Shown: in pieces, positions 10,747-20,690 of the stretch
Position numbering within the stretch: position 1 is the first letter of the stretch
Layout of the letters: the number at the start of each line of letters is the position of its first letter
From: Zymoseptoria tritici IPO323
Taxonomy: Eukaryota > Ascomycota > Dothideomycetes > Mycosphaerellales > Mycosphaerellaceae
DNA length: 64,000 nt
NCBI RefSeq assembly: GCF_000219625.1
Contig: NC_018218.1
Location: 434,001 to 498,000 of the forward strand
Direction of reading: 5' to 3'
The notes under the pieces: generated by a model
The model's input: the letters and a program-made list of their open reading frames with translations, nothing else
The model's database searches: none
What the model was told of the DNA's origin: nothing
Program-made: the position numbers and the translations under genes

Positions 10747-11802
10747 ATGGCCATGGAGTCGCAAACTCCACCTCCCTACTCAACCACCAATGATGGCAGC
10801 CTGCCCTATCCCGACACAGCTGCGCGCAATACTCTGCTCACTCAGCTCGCTCGCCAAGCGAACCTATACTATGGCCCCAACTGGCCGGCCGACTCTCCCC
10901 CCGAACCGCACGCTGCTCTCAGCCGCGAGACTGAAAGAATTCGCAACATGATGGAATTCACATTGTCCGTGGACTACCAGGGCTATACAGGCGCCAGGAT
11001 CTGCCCGGCGGATCGAGTACATTTCCACCGTATGGTCGAGGCTGTGTGCAAACTGAAGCGCACCGTATCGCTCGATAAATCGGACCCCGAGGTCAGACCC
11101 TCGCCTGAAGAGCGTGAGACACTGGCTGCGTACTTCTGGAAGTATCTTCATGAGCCCTGCAAGACGCTTGCACTGCCGCTGGATACCGTCGTGCACAACA
11201 TTATGTGCCTGGACCAGTTCACCAGCTGTCTAGGAGAGTACAAAGGTTCCGTCTTTGGCGTGCTCCACCAGGACGGCCTCGATGGCCTTGCGGAGAAGCT
11301 GTACATGGATCGGGAAGTTCTCGTGCCCAAAGTCTTCTCGGACCATCGCGCCCGACAGGACATGATCGAGGCGGTCAAGGCGGTCGAAAGAATGTACTTC
11401 AATCGTATTGAAGGCGTGGAACAGATTACATACTCCAACCCCCAAAGCTACTACAGGGATTTCTGCAGGGTCAAGTACGAAGCCAACGAGCGTGGCTTGT
11501 CCTACGCGTTGAGCCGCAAGACTGCCATTGCTCGGGCCTACGAATTCGTGTCCGCTCATCACTGGATCAAGGTCGTAGGAGAATGTGTCAAAGGCATTGT
11601 TGCGAGGTTCAGACTGGTTAAGCTCGGCAAGAGAGCCGCGGATCCCACTTGGGCCTCATGGCGTGGAGAAAACTCGGTCTTGCCATTTGGAGGTTGGGCG
11701 AGGGATTACAACTTTCCACGATGGTCTTGGATGACGAGGAACGGATACCATGTGCCTGACTACTTCGAGTTTCGAAATCAGGTGGGCACGAGCGACGTCT
11801 AG
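10747..11802 (+). CDS. Uncharacterised soluble protein
   Basis: 352 residues from the ATG at 10747 (context GCCATGG; a second in-frame ATG lies at 10753). There is a short Pro/Ser/Thr-rich N-terminus with PPPYS. A mixed helical region follows, with well-spaced hydrophobic residues and conserved-looking Trp and Tyr (about 60-340), and the end is Trp-rich (FPRWSWMTRNGYHVPDYFEF). No signal peptide, transmembrane segment or known catalytic motif is visible. The frame is open further upstream to 10357, so a longer N-terminus cannot be excluded. I do not recognise the family. Confidence 0.65.
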   Translation: MAMESQTPPPYSTTNDGSLPYPDTAARNTLLTQLARQANLYYGPNWPADSPPEPHAALSRETERIRNMMEFTLSVDYQGYTGARICPADRVHFHRMVEAVCKLKRTVSLDKSDPEVRPSPEERETLAAYFWKYLHEPCKTLALPLDTVVHNIMCLDQFTSCLGEYKGSVFGVLHQDGLDGLAEKLYMDREVLVPKVFSDHRARQDMIEAVKAVERMYFNRIEGVEQITYSNPQSYYRDFCRVKYEANERGLSYALSRKTAIARAYEFVSAHHWIKVVGECVKGIVARFRLVKLGKRAADPTWASWRGENSVLPFGGWARDYNFPRWSWMTRNGYHVPDYFEFRNQVGTSDV

Positions 11803-12234
11803 AAAGGATGAGGAGGATGTTTTCACGTATGAAGGCTCAGTAGATCGATGAAGTAGTTCATGAATGCGCATGTCCAGCCAAGTCACCACACCAGTCCCAC
11901 TCCGCGAATTGCTACCGTACTGATACCCGTTCTGCCACCGTACATGTCCATCTTCGCTATGTTACCTGTCCGCGTACACGTGCATGATCAAGCCGTGACT
12001 GGATAGTTTACATGTCACTGGCCGAATACGGTACTGCTGGCCGTACAGATAAGCTACCTGACGCCGTGCAAATATGGTAGCTGTGGCCGTACGTAGAAGT
12101 CTACCAGAACATTCATCGCACGAGACATGGGACACACACAGTGTAGCTCATCAAATCGACTTCATTCGCTCAACGCTCTCCAAACTACAGCTACCATTCA
12201 TACCACCACCGTCCGATCCATTGCCATGGTCCAC
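11803..12234. other. Intergenic region with repeated CCGTAC motif
   Basis: Convergent 3' spacer without a credible gene. CCGTAC occurs four times in 178 bp (11915, 11938, 12041, 12087), plus a TACGGTAC at about 12027. It may be a degenerate repeat or chance. Nothing else is recognisable. Confidence 0.4.
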
Positions 12235-13209
12235 TCACAGGGATGAGCTCCTCCTCAAACTTCTTCGGTTCTGCCGCAGCATTTTTTCAAATTCCTCGTT
12301 CGCGGCCCCGCAGTTGAGCCGGGGGTGCACCAGCAAGAGTGAGTCCCTGTGCCAAGACCTCACTGCGTCGGGGGTCATTTCCTCTCGAGCATCCACTAGG
12401 CTGGCAACGAGCTCTGCGTGCTTCCGCCGCATCTCGATTCTCGAGACGGCTGGTGACCCCGCGAATGACGAGGTCCTTCGTGGTGGTAAAGAGAGCGGAG
12501 AGCGATCGGCGGGTGGAGGGAAGGGGTTGCGGAACTCCGGCATCATCGCTGAGTCAGCATCGGAGTAAGGACTGGAGGTTCCGGTGCTGAAATAGTGCAT
12601 GGTCGGGCGTGGGTGCAAGTGATCGTGTCGCCGTGGTGGTACGTCAGGTGTCCCGTTGTCTAGAGGTGGCAGATCCATGCTTGGCAAGCGGCCATTGGTA
12701 ATCATCGGGATTCTATCCAGCTCAGGTGTCTCCATTGTGACGAGCAGTTCGAGAGGGTTGTCATGGCCTTCATTGGTGTGGTCGGTGTTCGGAAGCTCGA
12801 GAGCGTTCAGCGCGAGCGTGGGAAGCTCCGTGGTCGGTGGCTCGAGAGCGCTGAGAGCGGAGTCGAAAGGTTCGGAGTCGAAGGGTTCGGAGTCGGTTCG
12901 GTCACGAGGTGTGGTTGCAGCAATGAGCTCGTCAAGTTCGAACGGATAAGACGGTCGCTCATATATGCCCTCCTCTCGTGCTTGCTCTCTTTCGACTGCG
13001 GTGCGTTGGCTCTCGCGCAAGAACATAGCTCGAAGGTGTGCGGTGTGTTCGTCGACGGTGCGGTTGGCAGTTGGAGGTTGAGTGGCAATCGGAACTTGAG
13101 TGGTAGTCGGAGCTTGAAGGGTATTCTGAGGTTGAGCAGTGCCTGGGCTCAGCGGGGGTGACTCGGAAGGCGTCGAATCTGATGAATCGTCGGAGGGTAG
13201 TTGAAACAT
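12235..13209 (-). CDS. Low-complexity Pro/Ser/Thr-rich protein
   Basis: 324 residues from the ATG at 13209. The frame is open further upstream to 13512, but that part reads like an untranslated leader. The N-terminal third is dominated by Ser, Thr, Pro and Gln, including tandem copies of a SEPFD motif and repeated P-T-T/A-T-Q runs. The C-terminal third has a more structured, charged helical segment (about 255-305: RIEMRRKHAELVASLVDARE) followed by an Arg/Ser tail. No signal peptide or membrane segment is present. The repetitive middle suggests a disordered protein. No function can be assigned. Confidence 0.55.
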   Translation of the reverse strand: MFQLPSDDSSDSTPSESPPLSPGTAQPQNTLQAPTTTQVPIATQPPTANRTVDEHTAHLRAMFLRESQRTAVEREQAREEGIYERPSYPFELDELIAATTPRDRTDSEPFDSEPFDSALSALEPPTTELPTLALNALELPNTDHTNEGHDNPLELLVTMETPELDRIPMITNGRLPSMDLPPLDNGTPDVPPRRHDHLHPRPTMHYFSTGTSSPYSDADSAMMPEFRNPFPPPADRSPLSLPPRRTSSFAGSPAVSRIEMRRKHAELVASLVDAREEMTPDAVRSWHRDSLLLVHPRLNCGAANEEFEKMLRQNRRSLRRSSSL

Positions 13210-13561
13210 GGTTGACCGCGAGGAGTGAATGACTGTCGGCAGAGTGCACAAATGATGCGTGAGCTCTGTAACAATATCTTCGCGGTCGTCACAATAAGTC
13301 TGTTGTGAGTGGGTGAAGGAGAAAGTGATGAAGCTGTCGAAGAGGTCAGTGCAAGCTCCAGCTGGTTGACGTTGCGTGCTTACCATGATTTTGCGGTTTC
13401 TACCTGCCGACCATTGTCGGCGCCAATATTCTTGCTCGGTGCAGGTGCTTCCTAGCCATCGAAGGCAGAAACGGAGGCACCACCTGCGTGGTGACTTTTG
13501 TGATGACCTCACCGGCCCGATGCCAAATGCCCCGGACGTCCATCGTAAGGTACCTCATATC

Positions 13562-14094
13562 TCACTCATCTTCGTCCTCACGTCCACGTCTCTCGCCTGG
13601 ACTGCGACTGCGTTGTCTCCCGCCCTTGCGCCCTCCCTTCGGACCTTGGCTGCCCTTGACCGGCGGTGGGCGCACGAATGCGAAGTCCACACCAATGGTC
13701 TGCTCCAGCAATTTCTCTCCATTTGCGCCTTCGACCGCAGCTTTCGCCTCGTCCAGTGTCGGGTACTCAATGAGCACGTATCCCTTTCCAAAGAATCAGT
13801 ATCTCTGCACTTTCTTTTCCATCCATCTGCTTATCTTACCTTCACATAGCCCGTCCGCCTGTCCAAGTTGAGATGAATATTCTTGATCTCGCCGTACTCG
13901 CCAAACAGATCTTGCAGGTCCTCCTCCGAAGCTTCCTCGTGCACATTCGTGACGACCACGATCCATCCCTCGATGCTACGCACCGCGACTGCCTTTTGCG
14001 CAGTTTTCGTCTCGGTGTAGCCGCCGTTCTTGCTCTGCTGGGGCTTGGTCTCTTCGGGCGAGGTAGGCGCATCGGCCATTTCCGCGTCGGCCAT
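13562..14094 (-). CDS. Exon-junction complex RNA-binding protein Y14 (RBM8A/Tsunagi)
   Basis: Two exons, 14094-13840 and 13783-13562, give 158 residues. The 56-bp intron 13784-13839 has a GTAAGA donor and AAG acceptor and joins GYVK to GYVLIEYP inside the RRM. The hallmark Y14 segment is clear: [20 protein letters not shown], then a [19 protein letters not shown] stretch carrying the RNP motifs. An Arg/Ser-type tail ([14 protein letters not shown]) ends the protein. Y14 binds Mago nashi in the nucleus and is deposited upstream of exon junctions to influence splicing, export and mRNA surveillance. Length matches the family (about 165-175). The start at 14094 is the first ATG; an upstream TTG in frame was not used. 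Confidence 0.95.
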
Positions 14095-15522
14095 CGTGGA
14101 CAAGGGTGGTAGGCTGTCGGTCGTGAGTCTGGTCGCGCGCAGGGTCGAGGAGAGCTTCTATGGCAAGGCGATTGTGGGTGTTGTTTGAAGCGAGATCAGA
14201 TCAAGATCGAGAAGATGTTCAATGTCTGGATGTGGCCCGTGCGAAGAGCGGAGTGAGGTCCGGTCTTGGCTGCTGATGAGGATTTCTCACTTTTGCGCTC
14301 ACTCCATCTCTTCATCCACTACAACAAAAATTCACTTTGAAAGTGACTGCAGCTGACTGCATGTGATGGCACATATCATTCTCAGACGGAGGTGATATCA
14401 GCCGGATCTAGCCAGCAGTACTGCCGACCTGCGATACATGTTCGACATGGCGCCTCCGGACCACTGACCCTCTCCTTCACATTCACTCCCAGCAACAGGA
14501 CAATTCCAGCTACTTGCGCCCATTCAGGACAAATCTACGAGATCTCCCTTCAAGGAGAGCAGCACTTCCGAAAGCGTTATGCCGGAGGAAGACCGCTGTG
14601 GGCTGGAAGCGTCAGACATTCAGAAGCGCCGTAAGGTTGCCGACGATGTTCATCGGGTTTGCCAGATGAACTTTACCAGCGGACCTTCATAGTTCATACT
14701 GCCTTCCCTCATGGGACCTTCAGGGAAGTGTGACTCCTTGCGTGCCGACAATCTTGATGGAGGAGGAAATCCAGCTGTGTGAAAGAGAGGTCGAGGCTTC
14801 ATATCTCGGGAGCAGACCATTCGGTACGTTTCTTTCCCTTTCTTGCCTTCCCGACCTGCAATGATGAGTCCATTTCGTTACTCCTTGAACATCAATGAGA
14901 GCCAATTTTTCAATATACCAATTGTTCCTTCTGAACATGCACATCAGCACTTCACGCAATCTTCACAAGCACTCTTGTAGTACATTCGCTGACCATGTTC
15001 CAAGACAGGTATTGGAGGCCAACTCTCACTGCCCGAGCACAGGCCGAAAGAGGGCAGTTTTACGATGTTCGCACTTTATTAAGTATCTTGTCAGCTCATA
15101 TACATATCAAGCGAGAAGTGTTCATCTTGGCCATAATGTCCACGGCCCATCATCGCAATGCACACATTATCTTAGCACCACTCTCTCTGTCTTGTTGTAA
15201 GCAGGCACGCCTTCGAGGGACTGTCTCGTTCGGAATCCATGCAGCGTCGGTCTTTTTGCTGCCATGGTGAGCGGCATGTCGTGAATTTGAAAGCTTGTCG
15301 TCGAGGAATGAAGCTTGACCATCAAATATTGAAGCATGTTGATCCTTCCGTCGAGCCCGGGCTAGTCCAAATGAATGCGACAGGTGTGACAGGTGAGAGG
15401 CGGATCTCGCTACACCATTCATCATGCCGTCACTAGGATTTGACAGATCTTTTCTGTACCTTGCATCCACATCGACATCGAAAGAAAGCAACTCTTCCAC
15501 AGTGCGGTTCACAGAACGCAAA
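14095..15522. other. Intergenic region, no gene seen
   Basis: 1.4 kb between divergently transcribed Y14 and the MFS transporter, so both promoters must lie here. Several short frames on each strand lack codon bias, signal peptides or recognisable motifs. The stretch 15424-15522 is in frame with the transporter but reads like a leader. Confidence 0.6.
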
Positions 15523-17016
15523 ATGCCCGCAAACGACCATGAACGATCGCCGCTGCTACAAGGAAACGGAAATGGACATGCGAGGTTCGCGATCTCAGAT
15601 GACGACCAACCAAATAACCAAGGAGGCGAACAGAAAGTGGAATTCGGCGACGACGACCATGAAGACCCCAAGCAATGGCCCATCGCCTGGAAATGGATCC
15701 AAACCGTCCAGGTCTTCCTCGTCGCCTTCTTTCTTCCCATGTCGTCGTCCATGTTCGCGCCCGCGATCGAACGACTGGCGAACGACTTCGGCACCGACAA
15801 ACAAACCGTTCTCTTCGGCCAAATGGGCTTCGTATGCATGCTCGGAATCGGTCCTCTCTTCCATGCACCGATGGGCGAGACGTTCGGACGACGCCCGATC
15901 TACCTGACGAATCTTGCGATCTTCACACTTCTCCAGCTCGCTTCCGCCTTATCGCCCAACATTGCCAGTTTCATCGCTTTCCGCACGCTTTCTGGATTCT
16001 TTGGAAGTGTCGGTGTCGCAAATGGCGGAGGCACAATCTCGGACATGTTCGACTCGAAGGGACGAGCACAAGTCCTCGGGTTCTACTTCATGGGTCCTCT
16101 TCTCGGCCCTTGCATCGGCCCTCTCCTCGGCGGCCTGCTGGTAGGAAGCCTGCACTGGCGCTGGGTCTTCTGGCTCTCGATGCTCTTCGCCGGTCTGACC
16201 ACGATAATCTGCTTCTTCTTCCTTCACGAGACCCGCGCCCAATCAATTCTCGAACAGCGTAAATCTCAGCTCTCAAAGAAACATCCCAACACATCCTACA
16301 CCGTCGAAGGCACCAGCGACAAATCCACCTTCTCGAAAATGGCCTCCAACTCTACCCGCGCTATCAAGATCCTCACAACCCAACCCATCGTCCTCACAAT
16401 GTCCATCTACCAAGCCCTCGTCTTCAGCAGTATGTACACCCTCTACTCGCAATACACCACAATCTGGTCCTCCGCGCCGTACGAGTTCACGAAATCTCAA
16501 ATCGGGCTGGCATATCTCGGTCCTGCACTCGGCTTCATCTTCACCTCCATTTTCATCATTCTCTTCATCGATCGCCTTGACAATTGGCTCGCGAAACGCC
16601 ACAACGATGATGCACAGCCCGAGTATCGCCTTCCGATGGCTAACGTCGGCGCCATCTTCCTCCCGGTATCGCTGTTCTGGTTCGGCTGGACTGTGGACAA
16701 AGGTCTCCCGTGGCCGGTACCGCTCGCTGCTACTCTCTTCTTTGGAGGCGCTCAAGTCAGTATTTTCAACACTGTTCAGACGTACTACATCGATGCGTAT
16801 GAGAGCAATGCGGCGTCCGCCTTGGCTGCCGGAGCATTTCTGAGAAGTATTCTGGGAGGCGTGGTGCCATTGTTTGTGAGCGCCATGTTTGAGAAGTTGG
16901 GATATGGATTGGGAATGAGTGTATTTGGAGTGTTGAGCTTGGTTCTGATGCCGGCGCCGCTACTGTTCTACAAATATGGTAGGACGTTGAGAGAGAAGTA
17001 TCCATTCAAAGGGTGA
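15523..17016 (+). CDS. MFS transporter (DHA1-type drug/polyamine:H+ antiporter family)
   Basis: 497 residues in one exon from the ATG at 15523 (AAAATGCC). The hydrophilic N-terminus has a dileucine-like acidic motif (ERSPLLQ). About twelve hydrophobic segments follow in two groups of six, separated by a cytoplasmic loop (about 255-290). The conserved MFS loop 2-3 motif is present as GETFGRRPIYL. The segment GGGTISDMFDSKGRAQVLG and the motif-C-like GPLLGPCIGPLLGG in TM5 identify it as a proton-driven antiporter of the 12-spanner DHA1 class, with WRWVFWLSM typical of fungal members. It should sit in the plasma membrane and export small organic compounds. The substrate cannot be deduced, and no biosynthetic genes lie beside it. 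Confidence 0.92.
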   Translation: MPANDHERSPLLQGNGNGHARFAISDDDQPNNQGGEQKVEFGDDDHEDPKQWPIAWKWIQTVQVFLVAFFLPMSSSMFAPAIERLANDFGTDKQTVLFGQMGFVCMLGIGPLFHAPMGETFGRRPIYLTNLAIFTLLQLASALSPNIASFIAFRTLSGFFGSVGVANGGGTISDMFDSKGRAQVLGFYFMGPLLGPCIGPLLGGLLVGSLHWRWVFWLSMLFAGLTTIICFFFLHETRAQSILEQRKSQLSKKHPNTSYTVEGTSDKSTFSKMASNSTRAIKILTTQPIVLTMSIYQALVFSSMYTLYSQYTTIWSSAPYEFTKSQIGLAYLGPALGFIFTSIFIILFIDRLDNWLAKRHNDDAQPEYRLPMANVGAIFLPVSLFWFGWTVDKGLPWPVPLAATLFFGGAQVSIFNTVQTYYIDAYESNAASALAAGAFLRSILGGVVPLFVSAMFEKLGYGLGMSVFGVLSLVLMPAPLLFYKYGRTLREKYPFKG

Positions 17017-17343
17017 TGGAAGATCGGTCTCTGATTCCCACGCCTGTTGATCCGAACTATGGCAGGGCGATGGCGTAAAAGACTGTCGTTAAGGCTTGAA
17101 AAGAAGCTGGACGCCATCGTCTTCTGGAAGTGACTCAAAAGGAAGGACCGAGCAGACCCATCGTTTCCACTCTTCAATTCCCCAAGCCCGGCTTATCTGC
17201 GCACTCCGCACCCATGGACATACATCTCGCCGCCTCGCCGCACCGATTCAGAGCCGCCTTATAAGGGCATCCACCCAACGCATCGTTCGCCTAAATCGCC
17301 TTCTCACAGCCTCCTCATCCTGCCCGCCCGTCACTCATCCCGA

Positions 17344-17624
17344 TCACGGATCCAACGTGCAATCGCGCTACCCGCCCAAACCGTCAGCACACATCCTCCT
17401 TCGTTACAAGTTCCTATGCGAATGGTAGCTTGGAAGTTACTTACAAATCCAGGATCACAAGCACCACAGAACAATCCGACTTGCTCGCCGCCTTTGTTAC
17501 AGCAGATTTTGCCTTGTCTTGGAGCTTGGGGACAGGGTTCAGTTTGGCGAGCTTGAAGAGGTATGGTGGAGGCGAGGGCTAGGGTGAGGGTTGCGAGGAA
17601 GAGGGTGAGGTGGTGGAGGTGCAT
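17344..17624 (-). CDS. Small secreted six-cysteine protein (effector-like)
   Basis: Two exons: 17624-17445 and 17367-17344. The intron 17368-17444 (77 bp) starts at a perfect GTAAGT and ends CTGAC...GGGTAG. Splicing gives 67 residues, a short last exon encoding RDCTLDP and a stop. Residues 1-19 form a typical signal peptide (MHLHHLTLFLATLTLALAS). The mature part has exactly six cysteines (PCP, ICC, FC, GAC, RDC), an even number compatible with three disulfides. The unspliced frame gives a longer tail with an odd number of cysteines, which favours the spliced model. Size and composition fit small secreted cysteine-rich proteins of plant-associated fungi. No homologue is recognised; a role in host interaction is inference. 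Confidence 0.7.
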
Positions 17625-17644
17625 CGTCGCGGTATCTCTGGGCA

Positions 17645-18629
17645 GCAGTCAGCACTGGCTCCAAGGAGGGAGAATTTAGAAATGCAGCAGAACCATACCA
17701 GAATGTGCTGTTTTCGTTTGTGGACGTGGAAGGCTTGGAGAGTAAGTGAACCTCCTCTCTGCATGGCTCGGATGTCCTCGAATATATGTCTCTCGGTCGA
17801 ATCGCCATCCCGAAGTCCGGCCACTTCACGAACCAATACTCCGTTCCTTCGACTGCCGACATAAGATCCGGCCTTTCAGTTGATGCGCATACCATGCCTA
17901 GTATCACCGATGCCAAGGACACTACGCTGCACAGCCATACTACCAAGACGAGCGGTTGGCGATGGAACATGACACTTACGCACTCGTATGTTTCTCCTCC
18001 CTCTGCCAAGGTTTGGACTTCCGGTGGTCCTCTCGTTGTCTCTGTCCCTTGATGCCGCACTTGTCTTGATGATTCAAAGGTGACGTGGACGAAGCAGGGC
18101 GTTTGCAAACCGCGGTGTGTTCGCCGTCGATGACGGAAAGACATTGCTCTTCTGCCAACACATGGACATCCAAGCAGGTCTACTCTGTGCTCGATGCAGT
18201 CGCTGTCGAATTGACAGCATAATCGGATGTCCATCGGCTGGATCGACAGATCGCTCTCTAGAGAGTCTGGAAGGTCGTCGGAATGGTCGGTAAAGGTGCA
18301 GCACCTTCCATTGCCATGCTATTGGTGGTGGTGGCTATTGTTGTTGACGTCTCGCGTACGACAGGCAACAGAGGCTTGATAGACGACGAAGTGTACCGCT
18401 GCATCGTGGCGACGGCGAGGTGAAATTGGGTCACGGTGCGAACACGTATGAATGCAGCGAACACTTCTCCGCTCTCCAGGTTGCTCTTTCTGTCGATCCC
18501 TCTGTGCGGCATGGCACGGATCAAAGTCGAAACAGCTTCAGCGCCGGGAACGATGATCTGTACTTGATGGACCACGAAAGTGAGAGACACGTTTCAGACA
18601 GCCGTCACGTTTTCGTTCAAAAGAACTAT
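17645..18629. other. Stretch without a confident gene
   Basis: Overlapping frames occur on both strands. On the minus strand an ATG at 17970 opens a peptide with one hydrophobic helix (VLVVWLCSVVSLASVILG), but its frame runs through the opposite-phase exon of the secreted-protein gene and no supporting splice model emerged. Transcript data would be needed to call anything here. Confidence 0.4.
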
Positions 18630-18995
18630 TTATACGACTTTGAGCTTCGTATCTGAAAGTGGCATGATGGTGAGACCGTCACTGCGTGCTGTCGCCGTCG
18701 ACGCTGGACAACTGTTAGCTTGTGTTGTGATGAGGTTGAAGAGATGTGTATCGTACTTCATCGGGCAGACGTGCTCGCTCATCTGAGTCTGAAGGGGCTC
18801 GTTCTGCTGCTTGAGGTCTTTGATCTTGCGACCGAGTGACTCTTTCACGTGCTTGAGTTCGTTCGCGTGCGCGCTCTTGAGATCTTGATTGGCGGTCTCG
18901 AGTCCGATGGTTTCTCTCTCAAGACTGGCGATGTGACGCTGACAGATGTCGAGGGGAGTGGAAGCGGAAGCCTGGGCGTTGATCGCACGCTGCAA
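18630..18995 (-). CDS. Possible coiled-coil gene fragment
   Basis: About 120 codons on the minus strand read as a heptad-patterned helix (SLERETIGLETANQDLKSA, then ELKHVKESLGRKIKDLKQQN), ending in a Ser/Ala/Thr tail at 18630. No good in-frame ATG opens this exon. Upstream, the same phase continues to an ATG at about 19066 but is interrupted by one TGA near 19015. It could be the last exon of a spliced gene whose 5' exon I cannot place, or a decayed gene. The pattern is protein-like, but the evidence is weak. Confidence 0.3.
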   Translation of the reverse strand: MQRAINAQASASTPLDICQRHIASLERETIGLETANQDLKSAHANELKHVKESLGRKIKDLKQQNEPLQTQMSEHVCPMKYDTHLFNLITTQANSCPASTATARSDGLTIMPLSDTKLKVV

Positions 18996-19095
18996 TTCAT
19001 GGCGGCTTTGCGGTCACTCAAGCTCTCCTACGACATGACGCGCTCTTCGACGGGAGTGAAGTTTCATGACGACGATCTGTCCTAACGACTCTTTC

Positions 19096-20690
19096 GACCT
19101 GTCTCGGTTCCGCTTATTTTACTCTTGCGAAGTCTTTCTCCTTTTTCCAAGCCGATGCTTTAAAACCAAGCAACATCATGCCTGGATATAGTGAAGGCTG
19201 CAGTACGAGGCAGGGCGTAGTACGAGGAAGGGCGCAGTACGAGGAGGAGCATACCGAGAGAGAGATGGAGCCTACCTTGGCCGTCGTAAGGGACATCCAT
19301 CGACGGCTGATGCAAACGCCTGTAACCATTAGCAGAGGAAGAATCATTGTCAACCACTTACACAACCGCAACAACGACATCGATCAATCTGCAGTCCGCC
19401 AGTCGCCTCCCTCATCACACGGACACCTCTTCTATACCGCAACTGACCTCATCCTGAATCGAAACAACCGTTGGACTAAGGTACCGACTCCTGCCTCCTT
19501 CCGGTAGCTCGGCAATCCTACTCGATGTGTCAGTATCGCGCCTCGGGACCGATCGATCAATCGCAGCCTCCCGAACAACAATGGATGGCCTTTTATGCCA
19601 CTTCCAGAAGGACTCAGCATAGGCAGGCAAATGTAATCGGAAAACGAGAGCATTGCGTCTACAACGCGGAGTCTCGTGGCAAAGTAGGCTTTGCTGAAGG
19701 ACGAATACTCCGGCTTCGTCAGAGGGCTCAGAGGAAGATCTGGAAAAAGCGAACACGAAAGATCAGTCCGCCTCCCCAAACCATCCGAAACCAGTGGTCA
19801 CCGTCCCGACCCAGACACCAACAAGAAATGCCAGCAGAATTCTATCTGGGCACGCCTGCGAGTTTGATCGATCGCACCTGCACCCGGGCGAGATACACCT
19901 GGCACATCTCCCTCAGAGCTGGTCGCTGCAGCAAGACAACCACGCCGGCGCGGATCCAGACGTCGACGAAGAGTGGCCGTAAGGTATGTCAACCTCCATG
20001 ACATGCATACTGTTCTTGTGAGCCGCTCAACTGGTTTCTCAGCTGGCAGCGGCCTTCCTTAAGCCTTCATACTGTCGACAACTGACGGCGGACGTGAATG
20101 CAGGGGTCGGAGACGGCCGCCTTGGCAGTCAAGGCGATGCATGCACACGCAATCTTTGCAGTGCGAATTCAGTCCTTGCCGTCGCTGGCATATACGACCA
20201 TTTACCATTGCTTTTCTCCAGGCTATATGCAGAGCTGCTCCAGCGCTGGCACCAGCAGTGTACTCCTGGCCGCACGACAAAACCAGCGGATCCCATCTAG
20301 AGGTCGGAATGATGGCAGGTTCCATGAGGCTGCAAGGAGCACTCGGAGTCCGGCGAGCGAAAAGCCGTTCAGCCTGGCAGCGGCTTTGACAAGGACGACA
20401 AAAGACGAGTCGAGATGGACGACGGCGGGGATAGATGGAAGAAGACGGCAATCATGGCAATAGTGTGGAGGAGTGAACTCTGTCAGCAAAAAATACCCCA
20501 GCCTCGGCCGTGGACCCTGATTTGCCTCGATCTTGCGGGGAACGACAACCGAGGAGGAACAGCTATTGCCGGAAGCTTCACGGCGTGTATCAACCTCACT
20601 CTCTGACCATCCCATCTCCTGGCTCTCGACAAGCATTTACCAAATTACCAAATTACCAAAGTACCCGGACAATCCCAAAGAACCACCAAC
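19096..20690. other. Intergenic region, no confident gene
   Basis: 1.6 kb with several overlapping short frames. One plus-strand segment ending at 19982 looks exon-like, followed by a GTAAGG donor, but no continuation is convincing. The 3' end must contain the promoter of the thiolase gene. Confidence 0.45.
19201..19250 (+). repeat. Short tandem repeat, three units
   Basis: Three imperfect copies of a 16-17-bp unit with core AGTACGAGG (19201, 19218, 19235). There is no obvious coding role. Confidence 0.7.

Noticed and set aside
17539..18234. 231-codon minus-strand frame with one hydrophobic helix
   Set aside because: It overlaps the secreted-protein exon in another phase and has no splice model. 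The helix alone is not enough to call a gene.
18258..18590. Minus-strand frame next to the coiled-coil fragment
   Set aside because: Ser/Thr-rich, with no initiation context and no continuity with the coiled-coil exon by plausible splice sites.
19525..20636. Several 115-160-codon frames between 19.4 and 20.6 kb, one with an exon-like end before a GTAAGG
   Set aside because: Frames on both strands compete, no acceptor gives a coherent continuation, and no domain is seen. Left as intergenic.
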